Below are positions 12,540 to 20,522 of a stretch of 59,352 nt of DNA, in pieces. Every line of letters starts with the position of its first letter. The stretch's first letter is position 1. Below the pieces are notes generated by a model, which made no database searches, was not told the DNA's origin, and saw only the letters and a list, made by a program, of their open reading frames with translations. Source of the DNA: Shinella lacus (GTDB taxonomy: Bacteria; Pseudomonadota; Alphaproteobacteria; Rhizobiales; Rhizobiaceae); assembly GCF_010994755.1 (NCBI RefSeq), contig NZ_WHSB02000023.1, positions 1 to 59,352 of the forward strand, written 5' to 3'. The position numbers and the translations under genes are program-made.

Positions 12540-13510
12540 TGCATGCGCTCCGCGATCGTGGGGAATTTCAGGAGGGTCAGGTCTTCGGACAGTCGCCAGA
12601 ATTTTGCGGCAAGAGTTGGGTCGGTTGCCGCGGCCAGCGGATGAACCAGCGTCGGCGATCCGCGCATCTCACGAAAACCGTCCGGGCCGATGAACGCGCC
12701 GCCTTTCAGGCCCTCTACGGTAGCCGCATAGAGCTGGTTGAGCGCGCCCTGTTCCGCAGTCTGCGCCATGAAGCGGTTGCCGATGCGCATGAAGAGCCGC
12801 AGCACGCCGGAGGTGGCGCTGGTCTGGAGATTGGTGTCGGCATAACCGGGATGGGCGAGCACGCTGATCACCGGCAGGCGCGCGGCCTTCAGCCGGCGGT
12901 CGAGCTCCAGCGCGAAGAGCACGTTGGCGAATTTCGATTGCGCATAGAAACCCATGCGGCTGTAGCTTTTCTCGCCCTTCAGGTCCTCGAAATGGATGCG
13001 GCCCCGGCGATGCAGATCGGAGCTCACGGTGGCGACGCGGCTTCCCGCCGCAGCGGAAAGAAGCGGCAACAGGCGAAGCGTCAGCGCGAAATGGGCGAGA
13101 TGATTGACGCCGAACTGGGTCTCGTGCCCCTGTCGCGTCACTCCTCGCGGCGGCATCATGACGCCGGCATTGTTGATCAGGAGATCGAGCGGCCGGCCTT
13201 CGGCAAGCAGCGCATCGGAAAAGGCCTCGACGTCGTCAAGATCCGCGAGATCGAGACGCCGAAGCTCGATTGCGGCATCGGGAAGCTCGGCGCGGAGGCG
13301 CGCCAGCGCCATTTGCCCCTTCCCCTCGTCGCGCGCCGTCATGATGACCTGCGCGCCCTTGCGGGCAAGCTCCCGTGCCGTCTGGAAGCCGAGGCCGCTA
13401 TTGGCGCCGGTGACGATGGCCAGGCGGCCCGTCTGGTCCGGCATCTGCGAAAGCGTCCACGCGTCCCCACTTGTCCCGCCCGCGGCGGTTGCCACACCGT
13501 CTGCACGCAT
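12536..13510 (-). CDS. SDR family oxidoreductase
   Basis: This is a short-chain dehydrogenase/reductase of the retinol-dehydrogenase-like group (324 aa). It has the NAD(P) motif TGANSGLG near residue 25, an NNAGV segment, and the catalytic Tyr-x3-Lys in YAQSK. The open frame extends to GTG 13552, but GAGGT lies about 8 bp before ATG 13510 on the minus strand, so that start is chosen. It is translationally coupled to the downstream methyltransferase and divergent from the TetR gene. The substrate is unknown. Confidence 0.8.
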   Translation of the reverse strand: MRADGVATAAGGTSGDAWTLSQMPDQTGRLAIVTGANSGLGFQTARELARKGAQVIMTARDEGKGQMALARLRAELPDAAIELRRLDLADLDDVEAFSDALLAEGRPLDLLINNAGVMMPPRGVTRQGHETQFGVNHLAHFALTLRLLPLLSAAAGSRVATVSSDLHRRGRIHFEDLKGEKSYSRMGFYAQSKFANVLFALELDRRLKAARLPVISVLAHPGYADTNLQTSATSGVLRLFMRIGNRFMAQTAEQGALNQLYAATVEGLKGGAFIGPDGFREMRGSPTLVHPLAAATDPTLAAKFWRLSEDLTLLKFPTIAERMQ

Positions 13511-13560
13511 TATGATACCTCGCATCGAATCTGAACAGTGTTTATATTGCACTACAGCAT

Positions 13561-13581
13561 GATCTTTACACTGTAAAGATC
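13561..13581. promoter_or_regulatory. Perfect palindrome, probable TetR operator
   Basis: The halves GATCTTTACA and TGTAAAGATC are exact inverted repeats around one central C. The site lies between the divergent SDR and TetR-family genes, 20 bp before the regulator start. This is the usual position for a TetR-type repressor controlling itself and its neighbour. The binding protein is inferred. Confidence 0.75.
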
Positions 13582-13601
13582 ACATTCGCGTGAGACCTGC
13601 A

Positions 13602-14234
13602 ATGAACGAAAAGAACACCACCGAACGCGGCTATCACCACGGCCACCTGCGCGACGCACTGATCCGCGCCGCCGACGAACTGCTTGCCGAACGCGGCCTC
13701 GAAGGCTTCACGTTGCGCGAAACGGCGCGCCGTGCCGGCGTCTCGCCCGCCGCCCCCTCGCATCATTTCGGCGGCACCGCCGGCCTGCTGACGGAAGTCG
13801 CAGCCCTCGGCTACCAGGAACTCGCCCGTCGCCTGATGGTCGCGGGAGAAAGCGGCACGCCCCCCGACCGCCTCAAGGCGCAGGGCGTCGGCTATGTCCG
13901 CTTTGCGCTCGATTTTCCAGGGCGCTTCCACCTGATGTTCCGCCACGACATGCTGCAGAAGGACCAGCCCTCACTTGAGCAGGCAACCGGACAGGCATGG
14001 GACGCGCTCGAAAGCACCGTGCTCGCCATTCGCGGGCAGCCGGAGGGCGCCGAGCTCGACGCCGAGGGCGAGGCGATGCTGATCGGCATCTGGTCGACGG
14101 CACACGGTTTTGCCCATCTGACGCTCGACAAGAAACTCGCCCGCATCGACGACTGCGGTGGCAACGAAGCCGACATGCTGGAAAGCCTTTTCCCGGCGAT
14201 CATCGATACGCTCTGGGTGAAAAAACTCGGCTGA
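13602..14234 (+). CDS. TetR/AcrR family transcriptional regulator
   Basis: This one-component repressor-type regulator (210 aa) has an N-terminal helix-turn-helix (about 10-55, with FTLRETARRAGVSPAAPSHHF) and a WHG-type C-terminal ligand domain. ATG 13602 is preferred to the upstream GTG at 13590, which overlaps the operator region. The divergent SDR-methyltransferase pair and the shared palindrome suggest they are its targets. The inducing ligand is unknown. Confidence 0.85.
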   Translation: MNEKNTTERGYHHGHLRDALIRAADELLAERGLEGFTLRETARRAGVSPAAPSHHFGGTAGLLTEVAALGYQELARRLMVAGESGTPPDRLKAQGVGYVRFALDFPGRFHLMFRHDMLQKDQPSLEQATGQAWDALESTVLAIRGQPEGAELDAEGEAMLIGIWSTAHGFAHLTLDKKLARIDDCGGNEADMLESLFPAIIDTLWVKKLG

Positions 14235-14269
14235 AACGAAAAGGCCCGCGCACCTTTCGGTACGCGGGC
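14235..14269 (-). terminator. Terminator of the glycerol (glp) operon
   Basis: The hairpin at 14244-14269 has outer stem GCCCGCG/CGCGGGC and inner ACC/GGT around TTTC. On the minus strand it is followed by CCTTTTCGTTT, giving a T-rich tail for the operon ending with glpV. It may also act as a structure at the end of the convergent TetR gene. Confidence 0.65.
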
Positions 14270-14323
14270 AAAGGGGATCGGATGATGAGTGCGGGCGGAA
14301 AAACCGCCCGCTACCGTTTTATC

Positions 14324-16045
14324 TTACTTCTGCCAGCTCTTGACGAGTTCGTCATAGTTGACGGTGAGCGGCTTTTCCTTCTCGTTCTCGATCTTGAGCT
14401 GCGGAGCAATGTTGCCCTTTTCGACGGCATCCTTGTTCCAGTAGGCAAGATCGTGCTCTTCGGCGAGCTTCGGGCCGATATCGCCCTGGACGCCGGCGCG
14501 CTCGAGGCGCTCCAGCACCTTTTCCTGCTCGGCGCACAGCGAATCCATCGCTTCCTGTGCGGTCTTGGCACCCGACGACGCATCGCCGATGGCCTGCCAC
14601 CACAGCTGGGCCAGCTTCGGATAGTCCGGGATGTTCGTACCGGTCGGCGACCACTGGACGCGGGCCGGCGAACGGTAGAACTCGATCAGACCACCGAGCT
14701 TCGGTGCGCGTTCCGTAAACGACTTGTGGGCGATCGAGGATTCGCGGATGAGCGTCAGGCCGGTATGGCTCTTCTTGACGTCAACCGTCTTGGAGACGAC
14801 GAACTGCGCATAGAGCCATGCGGCCTTGGCGCGGTCGTCCGGCGTGGACTTCAGAAGCGTCCAGGAACCCACGTCCTGGTAACCGAGCTTCATGCCGTCC
14901 TTCCAGTAGACGCCGTGCGGGCTCGGAGCAAAACGCCACTTCGGCGTACCGTCCGCGTTCACGACCGGCAGGCCGTCCTTCACGAAGTCGGCGGTGAACG
15001 CCGTATAGGTGAACATCTGCTGGGCGACTTCGCCCTGCGAGGGAACCGGGCCGGATTCCGAGAAGGTCATGCCCTGGGCGGAAGCCGGTGCATAGGCCTT
15101 CAGCCAGTCGAGATACTTCTGGATGGCGTAGACGGAAGCCGGGCCGTTGGTGTCGCCGCCACGCGCAACGCACGAGCCGACCGGACGCGAGTTCTCGTCG
15201 ACCTTGATGCCCCATTCGTCGACCGGAAGACCGTTCGGCAGGCCCTTGTCGCCGTTGCCGGCCATCGAGAGCCAGGCGTCGGTGAAGCGCCAGCCGAGCG
15301 ACGGGTCCTTCTTGCCGTAGTCCATGTGGCCATAGACCTTCTTGCCGTCGATCTCGCGGCCGGTGAAGAACTCGGCGATGTCCTCGTAAGCCGACCAGTT
15401 GACCGGAACGCCGAGGTCGTAGCCGTATTTCGCCTTGAAGTCCGCCTGGTTCTTCGCGTCGTTGAACCAGTCATAACGGAACCAGTAGAGGTTCGCGAAC
15501 TGCTGGTCGGGCAGCTGGTAGAGGTCGCCGTCCGGAGCGGTCGTGAACTTCAGGCCGATGAAGTCGTTGAGGTCGAGGTTCGGGTTGGTGACGTCCTTGC
15601 CTTCGTTGGCCATCCACTTGGTGAGCGAACGGGCCTGCTGGTAGCGCCAATGCGTGCCGATGAGGTCGGAGTCGTTGACATAGGCGTCATAGACGTTTTC
15701 GCCCGACTGCATCTGGGTCTGCAGCTTTTCGACGACGTCGCCCTCGCCGATCAGGTCGTGGGTGATCTTGATGCCGGTGATCGCGGTGAAGGCCGGTGCA
15801 AGGACCTTCGATTCGTATTCATGCGTGGTGATCGTTTCGGAGACGACCTTGATTTCCATGCCGGCGAACGGCTTGGCGGCGTCGATGAACCACTGCATTT
15901 CCGCTTCCTGGCCAGCGCGGTCGAGCGAGGACAAATCGCCGATTTCCGCGTCCAGGAACTTCTTGGCAGCATCCATGTCCGCAAATGCGGAGCCGGTGAA
16001 CGCCAGCAGCATGACTGCCGTCGTCGTTAGAAGTTGCTTTCGCAT
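14324..16045 (-). CDS. glpV: Glycerol ABC transporter substrate-binding protein
   Basis: This is the periplasmic binding protein of the rhizobial glycerol importer, about 573 aa, larger than most sugar-binding proteins but typical of this subfamily. A cleavable signal peptide (residues 1-22, ending SAFA) is followed by an extracellular solute-binding domain of the MalE type. It is the last gene of the glpDSTPQUV order described for Rhizobium leguminosarum, and the name rests on that synteny plus family resemblance. A hairpin separates it from glpU. Confidence 0.85.
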   Translation of the reverse strand: MRKQLLTTTAVMLLAFTGSAFADMDAAKKFLDAEIGDLSSLDRAGQEAEMQWFIDAAKPFAGMEIKVVSETITTHEYESKVLAPAFTAITGIKITHDLIGEGDVVEKLQTQMQSGENVYDAYVNDSDLIGTHWRYQQARSLTKWMANEGKDVTNPNLDLNDFIGLKFTTAPDGDLYQLPDQQFANLYWFRYDWFNDAKNQADFKAKYGYDLGVPVNWSAYEDIAEFFTGREIDGKKVYGHMDYGKKDPSLGWRFTDAWLSMAGNGDKGLPNGLPVDEWGIKVDENSRPVGSCVARGGDTNGPASVYAIQKYLDWLKAYAPASAQGMTFSESGPVPSQGEVAQQMFTYTAFTADFVKDGLPVVNADGTPKWRFAPSPHGVYWKDGMKLGYQDVGSWTLLKSTPDDRAKAAWLYAQFVVSKTVDVKKSHTGLTLIRESSIAHKSFTERAPKLGGLIEFYRSPARVQWSPTGTNIPDYPKLAQLWWQAIGDASSGAKTAQEAMDSLCAEQEKVLERLERAGVQGDIGPKLAEEHDLAYWNKDAVEKGNIAPQLKIENEKEKPLTVNYDELVKSWQK

Positions 16046-16084
16046 ATTGATCCTCCCTTAGGGTTTTGCGATTGCATGCGTTGA

Positions 16085-16110
16085 AGGCCCCATAATTCTC
16101 CCCGGGGCCT
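16085..16110 (-). other. Intercistronic hairpin between glpU and glpV
   Basis: A 7-bp perfect stem (AGGCCCC/GGGGCCT) encloses a 12-nt loop, about 40 bp before the glpV start. Such hairpins before binding-protein genes often stabilise or set separate mRNA levels. That role is inferred; there is no T-run to make it a terminator. Confidence 0.45.
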
Positions 16111-16124
16111 CCCTTCCCGATTGC

Positions 16125-16544
16125 CTAGACGAAGCGGAACACGCCGATGGCGTAGACCACGGACAAGGCAAGAGCCCACCACAGGTTGGCGCCGACGAGG
16201 CCCAACCATGCGAGATGAATGAATGCGGAGCCGAGCAGCGACACGAAGAGCCGGTCGCCGCGCGTCGTCTCGAAGCGCAGGATGCCGACCCGCGGATTGC
16301 CGCCGGGCCGGGCATATTCCCAGACGGCCATCAGCGCGATCAGCGTGAAGATCGTCAGGAAGAACATGGCGGTCGGAAACGACCAGGCCATCCAGCCGCC
16401 GGTGATCAACGGCGCAAAGAAGTCGCGCTCGCCGTCCTTGACCGGAAGCCCCATGAACAGCGCGCCGGCGATGACGATATAGAGGACGAGCACGGCGACG
16501 AGCGCCACGGGCCAGCGATTGTTGCGGTTTACGACAGCGGCCAT
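16125..16544 (-). CDS. glpU: DUF2160 small membrane protein of the glycerol transporter
   Basis: This 139-aa integral membrane protein has about four hydrophobic segments (roughly residues 13-33, 48-75, 98-118 and 120-138). It corresponds to GlpU of the rhizobial glycerol operon (DUF2160 family), whose precise role in transport is not established. The open frame extends to 16589, but ATG 16544 gives a protein starting MAAVVNRNNRW, directly ahead of the first membrane segment. It lies 13 bp after glpQ. Confidence 0.82.
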   Translation of the reverse strand: MAAVVNRNNRWPVALVAVLVLYIVIAGALFMGLPVKDGERDFFAPLITGGWMAWSFPTAMFFLTIFTLIALMAVWEYARPGGNPRVGILRFETTRGDRLFVSLLGSAFIHLAWLGLVGANLWWALALSVVYAIGVFRFV

Positions 16545-16557
16545 CAGCCCCTCCCCC

Positions 16558-17439
16558 TCAGACGCGGCCAAGGGCAAAGCCCTTGGCAATGTAATTGCGG
16601 ACGAAATAGATCACGAGCGCGCCGGGGATGATGGTCAGCACGCCGGCCGCCGCCAGCACGCCCCAGTCCATACCGGACGCCGAGACCGTGCGCGTCATCG
16701 TGGCGGCGATCGGCTTGGCGTCAGTCGTCGTCAGCGTGCGGGCGATCAGGAGTTCGACCCAGGAGAACATGAAGCAGAAGAAGGCAGCGACACCGATGCC
16801 GGAGGCGATCAGCGGCACGAAGATCTTGGCGAAGAATTTCGGGAACGAGTAACCGTCGATATAGGCCGTCTCGTCGATTTCCTTCGGCACGCCCGACATG
16901 AAGCCTTCGAGGATCCAGACGGCGAGCGGCACGTTGAACAGGCAGTGCGCGATGGCGACAGCGATATGCGTGTCGATCAGGCCGAAGGCCGAATAGAGCT
17001 GGAAGAACGGCAGCGCGAAAACGGCCGGCGGCGCCATGCGGTTGGTGAGAAGCCAGAAGAACAGGTGCTTGTCGCCGAGGAACCGGTAGCGCGAGAAGGC
17101 ATAGGCCGCCGGCAGCGCCACGGAAACCGAGATCAGCGTGTTCAGCACCACGTAGATGATCGAGTTGATATAGCCGGAATACCAGGCCGGATCGGTAAAG
17201 ATCACCGTGTAGTTGCGAAGCGTCGGATTGACCGGCCAGAGCGAGAAGGCGCCGGTGATCTCCGCATTCGTCTTGAAGCTCATATTGACGAGCCAGTAGA
17301 TCGGCAGCATCAGGAAGACGATGTACAGCGTCGGCACGAGCCAGGAGAGGCTGCGCTTGCTGTTCGCGCCGGCCTTCACGCCGGTGCGGGCCGCCGTGCT
17401 GGTCTGGATCGGGTTTGCAGTGGTTGCCTGTGAGGTCAT
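16558..17439 (-). CDS. glpQ: Glycerol ABC transporter permease GlpQ
   Basis: This is a MalG-type inner-membrane permease of 293 aa with six membrane segments. The EAA loop that docks the ATPase is visible in the segment PKEIDETAYIDGYSF. The start at 17439 (MTSQATT) is chosen over upstream ATG 17496, which would overlap glpP. It pairs with GlpP to form the channel. This GlpQ is unrelated to the E. coli glycerophosphodiester phosphodiesterase of the same name. Confidence 0.88.
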   Translation of the reverse strand: MTSQATTANPIQTSTAARTGVKAGANSKRSLSWLVPTLYIVFLMLPIYWLVNMSFKTNAEITGAFSLWPVNPTLRNYTVIFTDPAWYSGYINSIIYVVLNTLISVSVALPAAYAFSRYRFLGDKHLFFWLLTNRMAPPAVFALPFFQLYSAFGLIDTHIAVAIAHCLFNVPLAVWILEGFMSGVPKEIDETAYIDGYSFPKFFAKIFVPLIASGIGVAAFFCFMFSWVELLIARTLTTTDAKPIAATMTRTVSASGMDWGVLAAAGVLTIIPGALVIYFVRNYIAKGFALGRV

Positions 17440-17450
17440 GGTTTCCTCCC

Positions 17451-18317
17451 TCACGCCTGTTCGTCGCTGCTGGTCATGACCGTGTAGAAGATCCATGACA
17501 GCAGGAGGATGATCAGGAAGTAGATGATGGACATTGCCGCGGCCGGGCCGAGGTCGAATTGGCCGATCGCCATCTTGACGAGGTCGATCGACAGGAAGGT
17601 CGTCGAGTTGCCGGGGCCGCCGCCGGTGACGACGAAGGGCTCCGTATAGATCATGAAACTATCCATGAAGCGCAGCAGGAAGGCGATCAAAAGAACGCGC
17701 TTCATCTTCGGCAGCTGGATGTAGCGAAACACCGCCCAGCGCGAGGCGCCGTCGATCTTGGCCGCCTGGAAATAGGCCTCCGGGATCGAGACGAGGCCGG
17801 CATAGCAGAGCAGCACGACAAGGCTCGTCCAGTGCCAGACATCCATGACGATCAGCGTCAGCCAGGCGTCGAAAACATTGTTGACGTAGTTGTAGCTGAT
17901 GCCGAGCGCATCCAGCGTGCGGCCGAGCAGGCCGATATCGACGCGCCCGAAAACCTGCCAGATCGTGCCAACGACGTTCCACGGAATGAGCAGCGGCAGC
18001 GCCATCAGCACGAGGCAGACCGGCACGCCAAGCCCCTTCTTCGGCATGTTGAGCGCGATCAGGATGCCGAGCGGGATTTCGATTGCCAGGATGATGCCGG
18101 AGAACAGCAGGTTGCGGCCGAGTGCCTGCCAGAAACGATCGGATTCCAGCACGTCGGAGAACCAGCCGACGCCGTTCCAGAAGAACTGGTTGTTGCCGAA
18201 CGTGTCCTGGACCGAATAGTTCACCACCGTCATCAGCGGGATCACCGCCGAGAAGGCGACGAGCAGCAGGACGGGCAGGACCATGAACCAGGCCTTGTTG
18301 TTCCAGGTCTTGTTCAT
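17451..18317 (-). CDS. glpP: Glycerol ABC transporter permease GlpP
   Basis: This 288-aa MalF/UgpA-type permease has six membrane segments and an EAA-type loop in PEAYFQAAKIDGASRW. It starts 2 bp after glpT and ends 11 bp before glpQ, consistent with a tightly packed operon. Together with GlpQ it forms the membrane pathway for glycerol. Confidence 0.88.
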   Translation of the reverse strand: MNKTWNNKAWFMVLPVLLLVAFSAVIPLMTVVNYSVQDTFGNNQFFWNGVGWFSDVLESDRFWQALGRNLLFSGIILAIEIPLGILIALNMPKKGLGVPVCLVLMALPLLIPWNVVGTIWQVFGRVDIGLLGRTLDALGISYNYVNNVFDAWLTLIVMDVWHWTSLVVLLCYAGLVSIPEAYFQAAKIDGASRWAVFRYIQLPKMKRVLLIAFLLRFMDSFMIYTEPFVVTGGGPGNSTTFLSIDLVKMAIGQFDLGPAAAMSIIYFLIILLLSWIFYTVMTSSDEQA

Positions 18318-18319
18318 CG

Positions 18320-19390
18320 TCAGCCCTCCCTGCCGATACGCCAGGAATCGGCGTAGATGTTGATGGCGGCCGGATCGAAGGTCACCCGCGGATCGGCGGG
18401 GATTTCCCCATCTTCCGGCACGACGATCGCGATCGGCTTGCCGGCAAACTCCGCACGCACGATCTTCTGGCGGCCGATATCCTCGACCTTACTGATCGAG
18501 ACCGGCATGCCGTCACGCGAAAGCGAGATGAATTCCGGCCGGATGCCGAGTTCGGTCTTCGCACCCACGGCGATCTGCGGCTGGTAGCCGAGCGTCAGCG
18601 TTTCCTGACCGATCTTGACGCTGCTGCCGTCGATCGAAGCCGGCAGCACGTTCATGCCCGGCGAGCCGATGAAATAGCCGACAAAGGTGTGGCTCGGCTT
18701 CTCGAAGAGTTCTGCCGGCGTGCCGATCTGCACGATCTGGCCGTCATACATGACGACGACCTTGTCGGCGAAGGTCAGCGCCTCCGTCTGGTCGTGCGTG
18801 ACATAGACCATGGTGAAGCCGAACTGGCGGTGCAGCTTCTTCAGCTGCGAGCGCAGCACCCATTTCATATGCGGGTCGATGACGGTCAGCGGCTCGTCGA
18901 ACAGGATGGCGTTGACGTCGTTGCGCACGAGGCCACGGCCGAGCGAAATCTTCTGCTTCTGGTCGGCGGTCAAACCGCGCGCCGTCTTCTTCGCCCAATC
19001 CGAGAGATCGATCATCTCCAGGATTTCGCGCACGCGGCGGTCGACTTCCGGCTCGGCCACGCCGCGGTTGCGCAGCGGGAAGGCGAGGTTGTCGTAGACC
19101 GTCATCGTGTCGTAGATGACCGGGAACTGGAAGACCTGCGCGATGTTACGCTGCTGGGTCGACAGGTTCGTCACGTCGTTGCCGTCGAACAGGATGCGGC
19201 CTTCGGACGGCTGCAGCAGGCCGGAAATGATGTTGAGCAGCGTGGTCTTGCCGCAGCCGGAGGGGCCGAGCAGCGCATAGGCGCCGCCGTCGTTCCACTC
19301 ATGGTGGACTTCCTTCAGCGAATAGTCCGCTTCCGACTTCGGCTTTTCGCCGTAGGCGTGGCGGATGTGGTCGAGGGTGATGCGTGCCAT
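18320..19390 (-). CDS. glpT: Glycerol ABC transporter ATP-binding protein GlpT (degenerate signature motif)
   Basis: This is a MalK-type ATPase of 356 aa with a C-terminal regulatory TOBE-like domain. Walker A GPSGCGKT (42-49), Q-loop, Walker B with Asp165-Glu166, and switch His199 in VYVTHD are intact. The ABC signature, LSGGQ in most family members, reads LTADQ here (140-144). The partner GlpS has the opposite pattern, so GlpT should contribute the nucleotide-binding face of the one canonical ATP site. The name follows the rhizobial glycerol operon and does not refer to the E. coli glycerol-3-phosphate antiporter. Confidence 0.88.
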   Translation of the reverse strand: MARITLDHIRHAYGEKPKSEADYSLKEVHHEWNDGGAYALLGPSGCGKTTLLNIISGLLQPSEGRILFDGNDVTNLSTQQRNIAQVFQFPVIYDTMTVYDNLAFPLRNRGVAEPEVDRRVREILEMIDLSDWAKKTARGLTADQKQKISLGRGLVRNDVNAILFDEPLTVIDPHMKWVLRSQLKKLHRQFGFTMVYVTHDQTEALTFADKVVVMYDGQIVQIGTPAELFEKPSHTFVGYFIGSPGMNVLPASIDGSSVKIGQETLTLGYQPQIAVGAKTELGIRPEFISLSRDGMPVSISKVEDIGRQKIVRAEFAGKPIAIVVPEDGEIPADPRVTFDPAAINIYADSWRIGREG

Positions 19391-19400
19391 GGTTTCCTCC

Positions 19401-20483
19401 TCAGGCCGCCGCGGCCGCGGGCTCAGCGATCGCCCTGCCGTCCGTGCCGAAGGCCATCAGATGGCGCGTGTCGACATGGACGGTGATGATCGCGTCCGGC
19501 TCGATGTCGTGGATGCCCGGCGAGAGCATGACCCAATGGCTGCCCTCGAACTGGATGTAGATGAAGCTCTCCGACCCGGCGATTTCCGAAATCGCGGTAC
19601 GCGCCTGGAGGCTGGCCGAGGCCGGGTTCTGGCTGGAAAGCGAGAGGTGATGCGGATGGAAGGCGATGGTGCAGGGGCCATCCGGCAACCCGGCAAGATG
19701 CGCCGGAACCGGAAGCACCGGCTTGCCGCCGACCTCGAAACTGCCGCCGTTCTTCAGCACCTGCATCGTGTTGAGCGGCGGATCGGCGAAGGTGCGCGCC
19801 GTGACGAGGTCGCGCGGGCGGCGATAGACATCGATCGTGCGGCCGAACTGGGTGATGCTGCCCTGCGACAGCGTCGCCGTGTTGCCGCCGAGAAGCAGGG
19901 CTTCCGAAGGCTCCGTCGTCGCATAGACGAAGATCGCGCCGGAGGCGGCAAAGATTTTCGGCAGTTCGAGGCGCAGTTCCTCGCGCAGTTTGTAGTCGAG
20001 ATTGGCGAGCGGCTCGTCGAGCAGCACGAGGCGGGCATTCTTGACGATGGCGCGGGCCAGTGCCGTGCGCTGCTGCTGGCCGCCGGAGAGATTGAGCGGC
20101 GTGCGGTCGAGATAGGGCGTCAGCTTCAGGAGCTCGGCGGCCTTCCGCACTTCGCGGTCGATCGTCGCCTTGTCCGCACCCTTGATGCGCATCGGCGAGG
20201 CGATGTTCTCGTAGACGGTCAGCGCCGGATAGTTGATGAACTGCTGATAGACCATGGCGACGCCGCGATCCTGCACGCGCACGCCCGTCACGTCCTTGCC
20301 GTCGAACCAGACGGAGCCGGCGGTCGGCTTGTCGAGGCCGGCCATCAGCCGCATCAGCGAGGTCTTGCCGGACAAAGTCGGGCCGAGCAGCACATTGAGC
20401 GAGCCGCGCTCGAGCACGAGGTTCGTCGGGTGGATATGCGTCTCCGCCCCCGACACCTTCGCGATGTTTCTGAGTTCAAGCAT
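19401..20483 (-). CDS. glpS: Glycerol ABC transporter ATP-binding protein GlpS (missing switch histidine)
   Basis: This MalK-type ATPase of 360 aa has Walker A GPTLSGKT (34-41), signature LSGGQ (132-136) and Walker B Asp156-Glu157. At the switch position, where relatives have VTHD, it reads ATTE, so the histidine is replaced by Thr190. A heterodimer of GlpS with GlpT is expected, because the operon has two ATPases and two permeases. In that dimer the ATP bound to GlpS would meet the degenerate signature of GlpT. It ends 10 bp before glpT. Confidence 0.88.
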   Translation of the reverse strand: MLELRNIAKVSGAETHIHPTNLVLERGSLNVLLGPTLSGKTSLMRLMAGLDKPTAGSVWFDGKDVTGVRVQDRGVAMVYQQFINYPALTVYENIASPMRIKGADKATIDREVRKAAELLKLTPYLDRTPLNLSGGQQQRTALARAIVKNARLVLLDEPLANLDYKLREELRLELPKIFAASGAIFVYATTEPSEALLLGGNTATLSQGSITQFGRTIDVYRRPRDLVTARTFADPPLNTMQVLKNGGSFEVGGKPVLPVPAHLAGLPDGPCTIAFHPHHLSLSSQNPASASLQARTAISEIAGSESFIYIQFEGSHWVMLSPGIHDIEPDAIITVHVDTRHLMAFGTDGRAIAEPAAAAA

Positions 20484-20522
20484 TCCTATCTCCGTCGTTC
20501 CTCCCAGCCACCGGATCAGGCG

